Below, in pieces: positions 37,364 to 44,363 of a stretch of 44,363 bases of DNA (the first letter of the stretch is position 1; each line of letters starts with the position of its first letter). A model generated the notes under the pieces. The model saw only the letters and a list, made by a program, of their open reading frames with translations. It was not told where the DNA came from and did not search any database. This DNA comes from an uncultured Clostridia bacterium (GTDB taxonomy: Bacteria; Bacillota; Clostridia; Oscillospirales; Ruminococcaceae). The position numbers and the translations under genes were made by a program. Location: NCBI GenBank assembly GCA_947629905.1, contig CANRFM010000017.1, positions 1-44,363 of the forward strand. The letters run 5' to 3'.

Positions 37364-38023
37364 ATGCAGACATGGTGGGAAGGCTTGGGGCTGACATTGC
37401 AGGTGCTGTACTGCATTGCCGTCCCTTCCACACTGATCTTGCTGCTGCAAATGGTGCTGACCATGTTCGGCGGACATGGAGACGGCGGTGTGGATTTTTC
37501 CGATACGTCCGGCATTGATATGGCGGATGGTGTGGATTTCGGGGATGCCGATTTCGGCGGGGATGCGGACTTGGATGCAGATGCCGTTATGGACGGCGGC
37601 AATCCGGCAGATTTCAACAATCTCCGGCTGCTCACGCTGCAAACTGTTGTCACGTTCTTAGCCGTATTCGGCTGGGTGTCCATTATCTGCCTGAATGCCG
37701 GTATGCCCAAATTCGGCGGTATTCTGGTCGGGGCTGTGTGCGGTTTCCTGATGATGCTGCTCATGGCAAAAATGGTGCAGATGTCGAAAAAACTGGTGGA
37801 AAACGGCGTTCTGAACCTCAAGGGGGCGATCGGGGAAACGGCGACTGTGTATGTCATGATCCCCCCGAAAGAAAACGGAACGGGCAAGATCACCATGCAG
37901 CTGCAAGGCAGATTCTGCGAGCTGGATGCGGTCAATGCCGGCGATTCTGCCATTCCCGCAGGCACGCAGGTGCTTGTAACGGACATCATCGGCGATTCCC
38001 TTGTTGTGGAACGTCAGAGCTGA
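37364..38023 (+). CDS. NfeD-like membrane protein of the flotillin operon
   Basis: 219 residues, ATG 37364 after AGGAGGAAGG. A first membrane segment (TLQVLYCIAVPSTLILLLQMVLTMFGG), an unusual acidic Gly/Asp-rich loop of ~45 residues (FSDTSGIDMADGVDFGDADF ...), two further helices (LLTLQTVVTFLAVFGWVSIICL and FGGILVGAVCGFLMMLLMAKMV), then a C-terminal OB-fold-like domain (GAIGETATVYVMIPPKENGTG ... GTQVLVTDIIGDSLVVE). This arrangement resembles YuaF/NfeD-like partners of flotillin (FloA/YuaG). The acidic loop faces outside or inside depending on topology; its function is unknown. Flotillin begins 13 bp later. Confidence 0.85.
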   Translation: MQTWWEGLGLTLQVLYCIAVPSTLILLLQMVLTMFGGHGDGGVDFSDTSGIDMADGVDFGDADFGGDADLDADAVMDGGNPADFNNLRLLTLQTVVTFLAVFGWVSIICLNAGMPKFGGILVGAVCGFLMMLLMAKMVQMSKKLVENGVLNLKGAIGETATVYVMIPPKENGTGKITMQLQGRFCELDAVNAGDSAIPAGTQVLVTDIIGDSLVVERQS

Positions 38024-38036
38024 AAGGAGTTCAGAT

Positions 38037-39476
38037 ATGGACAATGTTGCGATACTGTTGATCATCTGTGTACTGGTCGTTATCGTATTTGCCGCTTTTA
38101 TGGCAATTCTTTCCCGGTACAGAAAATGCCCCTCCGATAAAATTCTTGTGGTTTACGGTAAAGTCGGTTCGGACGAGAATGGTCAGCCCCGCAGTGCGAA
38201 GTGCATTCACGGCGGTGCGGCTTTCATCGTGCCGGTCATCCAGTCCTACCAGTATCTGGATCTGACACCGATCTCCATGAACGTAGACCTCCGCAATGCC
38301 CTCTCCAAGCAGAACATCCGCATTAACGTACCCTCCCGCTTTACGGTCGGGATCTCGACTGAACCGGGCGTGATGCAGAATGCGGCAGAACGGCTTTTAG
38401 GGCTGAAACTGGTGGAAATTCAGGAACTTGCCAAGGATATTATTTTCGGGCAGCTCCGTCTGATCATCGCCACGATGGATATTGAGGAGATCAATGCCGA
38501 CCGTGACAAATTTCTCGTTGCCGTTTCCAAGAACGTGGAGATCGAGCTGAAAAAAATCGGTCTGCGCCTGATAAACGTCAATGTCACTGACATCACCGAT
38601 GAATCCGGCTACCTGAACGCACTCGGTAAGGAAGCCGCTGCCAAGGCTGTCAACGATGCCAAGCGCAGCGTTGCCGAGCAGAACCGTGACGGTGAGATCG
38701 GTCAGGCAAATGCCCAGCAGGAACAGCGTGTAGCCGTTGCTAAGGCAAATGCTGCCGCTATCGAGGGCGAAAATATGTCCAAGGTCGCTGTCGCAGAATC
38801 CGAAGCTGTCCGCCGGGAACGGGAAGCAGAATCCCTCCGCAAGGCGACCGCTGCCGAAGCCGTTCAGGCTGCCAAGGCAAAGCAGGAAGCCTACTCCGCA
38901 CAGCAGGAAGCAGAGCTGACCCGTGCCGAGCTGGAAAAAGCGACCCAGAAAGCGGATGTCATCGTCAAGGCGGAGATCGCCAAGGAACAGGCAGAGATCG
39001 ATGCCGAAGCCGAAGCCGAAGTCATCCGCCGCAAGGCACGTGGTGAAGCCGATGCTATCTATGCCCGCATGGAAGCCGAAGCAAAAGGGCAGCAGGAGAT
39101 CCTGACCCGTCAGGCAGAAGGTATGCGGCAGATCGTGGAAGCTGCCGGCGGGGATGCCAATGCAGCCGTGAAGCTCCTCATTGCCGAAAAGCTCGAAGAT
39201 CTCGTTGCCATTCAGGTCGAGGCGATCAAGAATATCAAGATCGACAAGATCACGGTGTGGGACAGCGGACAGAATGCGGACGGGCAGAATTCGACTGCCG
39301 GGTTTATTTCCGGGCTGATGAAGTCCGTGCCGCCTCTGAATGAACTGTTCAAGCAGGCTGGTATGGAACTGCCCGATCTGCTCGGCAAGGAGATCGCCGA
39401 AGCAGAGGCAGAACGTGCCGCTGCCGAGACCCCTCTGGTCGAAGCCGAACTGGTCGAGGACGGCACATCCGCCTGA
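38037..39476 (+). CDS. floT: Flotillin (SPFH/YuaG-like)
   Basis: 479 residues, ATG 38037 after AAAGGAG. Short N-terminal membrane segment (VAILLIICVLVVIVFAAFMAIL), SPFH domain (CPSDKILVVYGKVG, RFTVGISTEPGVMQNAAERLLGLKL ... FGQLRLIIATMDIEEINADRD), long flotillin coiled coil with AE/EA repeats (~210-360: EAESLRKATAAEAVQAAKAKQEA, ELEKATQKADVIVKAEIAKEQ), and a flotillin-type C-terminus. Flotillin assembles into membrane microdomains that recruit signalling and transport proteins; YuaF/NfeD partners help. It lies 13 bp after the NfeD-like gene and ends at a terminator shared with the next gene. Confidence 0.95.
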   Translation: MDNVAILLIICVLVVIVFAAFMAILSRYRKCPSDKILVVYGKVGSDENGQPRSAKCIHGGAAFIVPVIQSYQYLDLTPISMNVDLRNALSKQNIRINVPSRFTVGISTEPGVMQNAAERLLGLKLVEIQELAKDIIFGQLRLIIATMDIEEINADRDKFLVAVSKNVEIELKKIGLRLINVNVTDITDESGYLNALGKEAAAKAVNDAKRSVAEQNRDGEIGQANAQQEQRVAVAKANAAAIEGENMSKVAVAESEAVRREREAESLRKATAAEAVQAAKAKQEAYSAQQEAELTRAELEKATQKADVIVKAEIAKEQAEIDAEAEAEVIRRKARGEADAIYARMEAEAKGQQEILTRQAEGMRQIVEAAGGDANAAVKLLIAEKLEDLVAIQVEAIKNIKIDKITVWDSGQNADGQNSTAGFISGLMKSVPPLNELFKQAGMELPDLLGKEIAEAEAERAAAETPLVEAELVEDGTSA

Positions 39477-39486
39477 AATGGTTCAC

Positions 39487-39525
39487 CTCCCCCCCTTGCC
39501 TGTATCAGGCAGGGGGTCCTTTTTT
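39487..39525 (+). terminator. flotillin terminator, overlapping the GHL10 gene's end
   Basis: Stem CCCCC-TT-GCCTG (39491-39502) / CAGGC-A-GGGGG (39506-39516), loop TAT, then TCCTTTTTTG. The convergent gene's stop codon (39505-39507) is inside the hairpin. Confidence 0.8.
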
Positions 39526-40713
39526 GTCCAAAATCTGTGCAATGCGCTCCCGTTCCGCTGTTACCTGTGCATCCGGGGCAAAAAGTGCCGCATAGCTGTA
39601 AAACGCCATCCCAAGCCCTGCTGCCTGCACAGCGGACACCTCCTCGGAGAGGACTGTCTCACATGTCAGCCATTCCTCACTGCCCGTGCCAGCCCACTTG
39701 TCTGTGCTGCCGATCTTATAGGGAGCAAGCCCGACCACCAGCTTTGCGGAAACTGTCAGCGACTGCCATGCCTGCAAGGTCTCCGTAAATGGACAGACCG
39801 CATTGTCAAAGCCATAGTAGAGCTGCGGTATCATCCAGTCGCAGTAGCCCGGTTCTTTGCACCAGAGGGGAATATCGGCATACTGTACCTCGTAGTCGGT
39901 TTTCAGGTTGCCCTGCGGGCTGATGCTGAAAATCAGGCGCTTGTCCTGTGCCTTTACCGTGTCGTACAGGCGTTTCACCAGTAAAGAACAGTTCCCCCGC
40001 CGCCATTCTGCCAGATCGGATGCACCGCTTTCCGCAAAGGCTTCTGCATCAAAGGCGGCATCCTGTGTGGGGTAGAAATAGTCGTCTATGTGAATGCCGT
40101 CCACCGCATAGCCGTCCAGAATTTCCTGCACCCCTGCGCAGATCAGCTCACGCACTTCCGGGTAGGCAGGGTCGAGCCAGCAGTGCCCGTCCACCGTCCG
40201 GATGTGCTCCGTACCGAGCCATTGCCGGGTCGGATAGGTCTCCGGGAGGGCGGCAAGGGCTTCCGGTGTTTGCAGACGCAGGGGGTTCACCCATGCGTGA
40301 ACGGAAAGCCCCTGCCGGTGGGCTTCTTCTGTCAGGACGGCAAGCGGGTCGTAGTCCCCCGTCAGGTAGCTGCCCGGCGGAAACAGTTCCGAACGGTAAT
40401 ACGCATCACCGTATGCACGCATATGCAGGAATACCGTATTCAGCCCGAAATCAGCACACCGGGCAAAGGCTTCCGCTGCCGTCTCCCGGAAATCTGCTTC
40501 GGTCTTGCCGGTGAGCCATTCGCTGTACTGCATGACGGGTATCCAGACAGCACGCACCGTACTGTCCGCTTCTTCCGGGGCAGGGTCTTGGGGCATATCT
40601 GCAAAGGGCTGTAAATGGACGATTTCCTGCTGCCAGTAGGTCTCCGCCGTGGCAGGGCGTTCCGTACAGGCAGTCAGCAGCAGGCACAGCAGGACACAAA
40701 GCACCGTTTTCAT
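39505..40713 (-). CDS. Family-10-like glycoside hydrolase (GHL10) lipoprotein
   Basis: 402 residues from ATG 40713, 7 bp after AGGAGG; an ATG at 40719 touches that site. Lipoprotein signal with lipobox LLTAC (Cys16), so it is anchored to the outside of the membrane. The GHL10 (DUF187/PF02638) family pattern is clear: RAVWIPVMQYSEWL, LNTVFLHMRAYGDAYYRS, LSVHAWVNPLRLQ, DGIHIDDYFYP and SISPQGN, with acidic residues in the barrel (YDVDGIHIDDYFYP). These proteins are thought to act on polysaccharides or peptidoglycan; the substrate is unknown. No dockerin is visible. Confidence 0.9.
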   Translation of the reverse strand: MKTVLCVLLCLLLTACTERPATAETYWQQEIVHLQPFADMPQDPAPEEADSTVRAVWIPVMQYSEWLTGKTEADFRETAAEAFARCADFGLNTVFLHMRAYGDAYYRSELFPPGSYLTGDYDPLAVLTEEAHRQGLSVHAWVNPLRLQTPEALAALPETYPTRQWLGTEHIRTVDGHCWLDPAYPEVRELICAGVQEILDGYAVDGIHIDDYFYPTQDAAFDAEAFAESGASDLAEWRRGNCSLLVKRLYDTVKAQDKRLIFSISPQGNLKTDYEVQYADIPLWCKEPGYCDWMIPQLYYGFDNAVCPFTETLQAWQSLTVSAKLVVGLAPYKIGSTDKWAGTGSEEWLTCETVLSEEVSAVQAAGLGMAFYSYAALFAPDAQVTAERERIAQILDKKGPPA

Positions 40714-40817
40714 GGACATCCCTCCTCACCGTATCCTATGCGGCACGGGGCAGGGGTATGCGGGGGAAAGTGACAGAATTGTTATGAAAAAGTCACCGTC
40801 ATGTCATGCAGGTATGG

Positions 40818-40823
40818 TATACT
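40818..40823 (+). promoter_or_regulatory. -10 element of the ABC exporter promoter
   Basis: Extended TGG-TATACT; the -35 region reads ACCGTC at 40795-40800 and is poor. Nearby GTCA repeats (GTCACCGTCATGTCA, 40792-40806) could bind a response regulator that helps an otherwise weak promoter. This is an inference. Confidence 0.5.
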
Positions 40824-40854
40824 AAAGGTATCAACAGAAAGGAGCAGTGCAGTT

Positions 40855-41538
40855 ATGGAGATCCTGCGTGTAGAGCATCTTTCCAAAATTTACGGCAGAG
40901 GGGAAAATGCCGTCCGTGCCTTGGATGATGTGTCTTTTGGGGTGAACAAGGGCGAATTTGTGGCAATTATCGGACCGTCCGGGTCGGGGAAATCGACCTT
41001 GCTGCATATTTTGGGGGGCGTGGACAAGCCGACCACCGGAAAAGTTTTCATGGATGGGTCGGATGTGTACGATCGGAGTGACGATGCGCTGGCGGTGTTC
41101 CGCCGGCGGCAGGTGGGGCTGATCTATCAGTTTTACAACCTGATCCCCGTCCTGAATGTCACCGAAAATATGACCCTCCCCGTCCTGATGGACGGGCGGG
41201 AAGTCAATCAGGGGCGGCTTTCAGAACTGTTGCAGGTGCTCGGTCTGAAAGGGCGTGAGAACCACCTCCCGAACCAGCTCTCCGGCGGACAGCAGCAGCG
41301 TGTTTCAATTGGGCGGGCGTTGATGAATGCCCCTGCCGTTCTCTTGGCGGACGAGCCGACCGGCAATCTGGACAGCAAAAACAGTCAGGAAATTGTTGAC
41401 CTCCTGCGTATGTCCAATAAAATGTACGGGCAGACCCTCATCGTCATCACCCATGATGAAAGCATAGCCCTACAGGCGGACAGGATCATTGCTATCGAGG
41501 ATGGGCGCATTCTCCGGGATGAGGCGGTGCGGAAATGA
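40855..41538 (+). CDS. ABC transporter ATP-binding protein (MacB/LolD type)
   Basis: 227 residues, start ATG 40855, with GGAG 10 bp upstream. Walker [10 protein letters not shown] (residues 40-48), Q-loop ([12 protein letters not shown]), signature LSGGQQQR, Walker [13 protein letters not shown], and switch H (ITHD). The LolD/MacB-type ATPases pair with FtsX-like permeases. Its end overlaps the permease start by 4 bp (ATGA), so the two are coupled. No dedicated two-component system lies in the window. Confidence 0.96.
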   Translation: MEILRVEHLSKIYGRGENAVRALDDVSFGVNKGEFVAIIGPSGSGKSTLLHILGGVDKPTTGKVFMDGSDVYDRSDDALAVFRRRQVGLIYQFYNLIPVLNVTENMTLPVLMDGREVNQGRLSELLQVLGLKGRENHLPNQLSGGQQQRVSIGRALMNAPAVLLADEPTGNLDSKNSQEIVDLLRMSNKMYGQTLIVITHDESIALQADRIIAIEDGRILRDEAVRK

Positions 41539-44213
41539 ATATTTTTCACAAAGTCGCTGTTGCTGCCCTGAAAAAGAACCGCTCCCGGACAGCTGTGACG
41601 ATCATCGGCATTGCGCTTTCGGCATCTTTGATTTGCGCCGTCACGACTTCGGTGGCAAGTCTGCGGCAGTTTGTTTACGACAATACCGTCTACCGGGAGG
41701 GCAGCTGGCATGGGGCAGCGGAGTGCGTTCCGGCTGCGGAAGTAGAGGCACTTACCGAAAACGAAAAGATCGACACAGCCGTGACTGCCCAGATCCTCGG
41801 CTATGCGGAAATCGGCAGCTCGAATGCGTATAAGCCCTATGTGTATGTACTTGGCATGGGGGAGGGCTTTTCGGAGATGATGCCCGTTCACGTGACAGAG
41901 GGCGAACTGCCGGATGCGCCGGATGAAATTCTGCTCCCCGCACACCTTGCCGACAATGGGGATGTGCATTATACGGTCGGGGATACGATCACGCTGCAAA
42001 TCGGCGAACGGCAGACCCCGGATGGCTATGCACTCTATCAGCACAACCCGTACTACGGCATAGACGAAGAGACGGGCGAGCCGTACCCCGATGCGGAAGT
42101 GCTTGCTGTCCGGGAAACACGGACATTCCGGGTGGTCGGTATCTGCGAACGCCTGAACTTTGAGAATTTTTCAGCGCCCGGCTACACCTGTCTGACCGTG
42201 CAGCAGCCCGGGGATTTTGCCTGTGATGTGTACTTCACCATGCAGGATGCCCACAAAAAAGAGGTGCAGACTTTCGTGTCGGAGCTGCCCTATGCGGGGG
42301 AAGAAAATAACGATTTGCTGCGGTTTTCCGGTGTTTCTTTGTCGGATGCCTACAATCAGGTGCTGTACGGCATGACGGCGATTTTGATCGGGCTGATCAT
42401 GTTCGGGTCGGTGTCGCTGATCTACAATGCGTTTTCCATTTCCGTTTCGGAGCGTACCAAGCAGTTCGGCTTGCTCTCCTCGATCGGTGCGACCCGGAAG
42501 CAGCTGCGCATGACCGTCCTTTATGAAGCCCTGACCGTGAGCCTGATCGGCATTCCGGCTGGTATTCTGATCGGCATTGCCGGGATCGGCATCACGCTCC
42601 ACGCCATGAGCAGCCGTTTTCTGTCAGTGACGGGCTATGTGATACCCATTCGCCTGTGTGCGACCTTTCCGGCAATCATGGCAGCGGCGGTTTTGGGGTT
42701 GGTGACGGTGCTGATCTCGGCATGGATCCCCTCAAAGCGGGCAGTGAAAATAACTGCCGTGGAAGCGATACGGCAGCAGAATGACATCAAACTGCCCCGC
42801 CGCATTTTGCACACCCCGAAATGGGTATACCGCCTGTTTGGCTTGCCGGGTATGCTGGCGCAGAAACAGTTCCGCCGCAGCCGGAAACGCTACCGGGCAA
42901 CCATTGTGAGCCTGTTCATGAGTATTGTGCTGTTCGTGTCGTCGTCGGCATTTACGATGTACCTGACGGATTCGACGGTCGGGGTGCTGGATACGATGGG
43001 TTTTGACCTGCGGTACTATATCCGGGACGGTGAAATGGAAGAGGACACCTCCCCGGAGCGCCTGAAAGCCCTGTTCGATGCCGAACCGCACGTTACGGAC
43101 TGTGCCTGTCTGTCTACGAATTACACCATAATCGATCTACCAAAGTCAGCCATCTCCGAAGCAGGCACTGCCCTTGTCTCCTCTTCGGAAGTAAAGGGAA
43201 AGCCGGATATGTATGCCGCATCGGTGGCGCTGTGCTTTTTGGATGACAGCACATTCCGTTCATGGATAGCGGCAAACGGTCTGGACGAAAGCCTGTTCTA
43301 CGGGGCGACCCCTGCGGCGCTGACCGTGGATGGTTTCAGGCAGTATGACAGCGATACCGGGAAATATTCCCGCTCCCACGTCATAGCAGACCCGCAGTTT
43401 ACAGCCGTCACCGAGGTGCGGAAAAGTCCGATGGAGGGGTATGTGTATGTGGATGTGGAGTACGATGAAAACGGCGTTCCGGCTTACATGATACTACAGG
43501 AAGAAGCGACCGGAGAGCGCATTCATGTACCCTACGAGGAATCCAATGCGGAAGTGGCGCTGTATTCGGCAGCCGTGACGGATGATGCGCCGTACTTCCT
43601 CGACCTGTCAAGCGGCTTTGCGGCAATGGTCTATCCCATGAGCCGGGTGGCAGAAATTATGGGCAGCGATTACGGAATGTACTACAGCTTTTTAATGCTG
43701 ACGGACGACCATGTAGCGGCATATGATGCTTTGCTGGAGAAAGTCCCCGAAAAGTCCAACCTCTACGACTTCGCACAGGACAAGGAGAACGAGCGCTCTT
43801 TGCTGACAATTGTGCAGGTGTTCAGCGGTGGGTTCATCATCCTGATTTCCCTGATCGCTGTGGCGAATGTGTTCAACACGATCTCCACGAATGTGGCATT
43901 GCGGCGGCGGGAATTTGCCATGCTGCGTTCGGTCGGTATGACACAGGGCGGCTTGCGGCGGATGCTGTTCTTTGAGTGCCTGTTGTACGGCTTAAAGGCG
44001 CTGCTGTACGGCTTGCCGGTTTCGGTCGGGGCAACGGTACTGGTCTGGGTGACCGTGAAGCAGGGCTTTGATACGGGCTTTTATCTGCCATGGAGCGCAA
44101 TGCTGACGTCGGCGGTGAGTGTGTTTGCCGTGGTGCTGATAACGATGGGCTATGCCATGCAGAAGATCCGGAAAGACAATCCCATAGATGCGTTGAAGAA
44201 TGAGAATTTATGA
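41535..44213 (+). CDS. FtsX/MacB-type ABC permease
   Basis: 892 residues, larger than typical MacB-like permeases. A first helix (residues ~17-40, NRSRTAVTIIGIALSASLICAV), an extracytoplasmic MacB_PCD region, FtsX helices at ~275-410 (MTAILIGLIMFGSVSLIYNAFSISVSERTKQFGLLSSIGATRKQ), a second large extracytoplasmic region (~480-755) and a final FtsX set (~760-885, FIILISLIAVANVFNTISTNVALRRREFAMLRSVGMTQ). It shows the YrbC/BceB-like export or antibiotic-resistance layout, with the substrate unknown. The ATG at 41535 overlaps the ATPase gene's stop. Confidence 0.95.
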   Translation: MNIFHKVAVAALKKNRSRTAVTIIGIALSASLICAVTTSVASLRQFVYDNTVYREGSWHGAAECVPAAEVEALTENEKIDTAVTAQILGYAEIGSSNAYKPYVYVLGMGEGFSEMMPVHVTEGELPDAPDEILLPAHLADNGDVHYTVGDTITLQIGERQTPDGYALYQHNPYYGIDEETGEPYPDAEVLAVRETRTFRVVGICERLNFENFSAPGYTCLTVQQPGDFACDVYFTMQDAHKKEVQTFVSELPYAGEENNDLLRFSGVSLSDAYNQVLYGMTAILIGLIMFGSVSLIYNAFSISVSERTKQFGLLSSIGATRKQLRMTVLYEALTVSLIGIPAGILIGIAGIGITLHAMSSRFLSVTGYVIPIRLCATFPAIMAAAVLGLVTVLISAWIPSKRAVKITAVEAIRQQNDIKLPRRILHTPKWVYRLFGLPGMLAQKQFRRSRKRYRATIVSLFMSIVLFVSSSAFTMYLTDSTVGVLDTMGFDLRYYIRDGEMEEDTSPERLKALFDAEPHVTDCACLSTNYTIIDLPKSAISEAGTALVSSSEVKGKPDMYAASVALCFLDDSTFRSWIAANGLDESLFYGATPAALTVDGFRQYDSDTGKYSRSHVIADPQFTAVTEVRKSPMEGYVYVDVEYDENGVPAYMILQEEATGERIHVPYEESNAEVALYSAAVTDDAPYFLDLSSGFAAMVYPMSRVAEIMGSDYGMYYSFLMLTDDHVAAYDALLEKVPEKSNLYDFAQDKENERSLLTIVQVFSGGFIILISLIAVANVFNTISTNVALRRREFAMLRSVGMTQGGLRRMLFFECLLYGLKALLYGLPVSVGATVLVWVTVKQGFDTGFYLPWSAMLTSAVSVFAVVLITMGYAMQKIRKDNPIDALKNENL

Positions 44214-44221
44214 CACAGAAT

Positions 44222-44258
44222 CTGCCGGTGGGGTGAATCAAATACACCTCGCCGGCAG
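44222..44258 (+). terminator. hairpin after the ABC permease
   Basis: CTGCCGG (44222-44228) / CCGGCAG (44252-44258) with an inner GGTG/CACC; no T run follows directly. The remaining bases to the window edge hold only short direct repeats (such as GCACGTCTGCACGTC) and no gene. Confidence 0.5.
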
Positions 44259-44363
44259 CGTAACATTGCACGCTGTTTCGTCTTTTGCACACCCTGTACG
44301 CACCCTGCTGCACACGCTTGTTTTGGCTATGTATAGGCTTTGCACGTCTGCACGTCTTTTTTC

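Noticed and set aside
40792-40806. Response-regulator boxes before the ABC exporter as a firm call
   Set aside because: Only GTCA repeats and a poor -35; no regulator gene is adjacent, so it stays a note on the promoter.
1-44363. CRISPR arrays, prophage or insertion sequence genes
   Set aside because: No array of regular direct repeats and no transposase, integrase or phage structural genes were seen; the repeats found are isolated or tandem pairs.

Overview
The window looks like a chromosomal piece of a cellulosome-producing, gut-type Ruminococcus (Clostridia). Four secreted proteins carry dockerin-like repeats, one of them a large rhamnogalacturonan lyase of the PL11 type. Promoters are regular sigma-A type (TTGACA/TTGCA, mostly 17 bp, often an extended TGn-TATAAT). 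Shine-Dalgarno sites are strong, and a spoIVB gene points to sporulation ancestry. Genus is an inference from gene content; no species is claimed.

Layout. 1-350: end of an rRNA operon (23S 3' end, 5S) and a CAU-anticodon tRNA. 454-3279: an Rrf2 regulator convergent with a leucine-rich-repeat dockerin protein. 3400-3670: a gene-free block of stacked hairpins. 3758-6207: purA with a downstream membrane protein of unknown function. 6386-8383: DUF1294 protein, CPBP protease and a short-chain dehydrogenase. 8468-11698: a sulfur/nucleotide-chemistry operon (TcdA-like, rhodanese-TtcA fusion, LarE, nitroreductase). 11751-16399: AIM24-like protein, beta-CASP nuclease-like protein and a hybrid histidine kinase, with a MITE-like palindrome between the last two. 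16670-19938: MATE exporter, dockerin C39-like peptidase and a degenerate kinase-like protein. 20191-24450: gapA, an unknown membrane protein, HPr, spoIVB and another membrane protein. 24680-30230: dockerin protein, stomatin/NfeD pair and PL11 lyase. 30407-33650: VWA protein and MoxR ATPase separated by a 180-bp tandem duplication. 33711-36391: LacI-type-sensor GGDEF protein and an ECF S component. 36682-39476: XRE regulator, NfeD-like protein and flotillin. 39505-44213: family-10-like glycoside hydrolase lipoprotein and an ABC exporter pair.

The most interesting pattern is regulatory. A 15-bp palindrome of form GTAAAY-N3-RTTTAC occurs exactly in front of both NfeD/SPFH membrane-microdomain operons (26995-27009 and 37316-37330), which lie about 10 kb apart on opposite strands, and in the promoter leader of the XRE regulator gene (36640-36654). 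The simplest reading is a small autoregulated XRE regulon controlling two flotillin/stomatin modules. I know of no description of this, but that rests on memory, not on a search.

Other unusual structures are the 180-bp tandem duplication that copies a promoter, an attenuator-like hairpin and the last 12 codons of the upstream gene; an exact 39-nt repeat shared by a long palindrome at 14114-14304 and a leader hairpin of the PL11 gene; and a dockerin-bearing C39-like peptidase.
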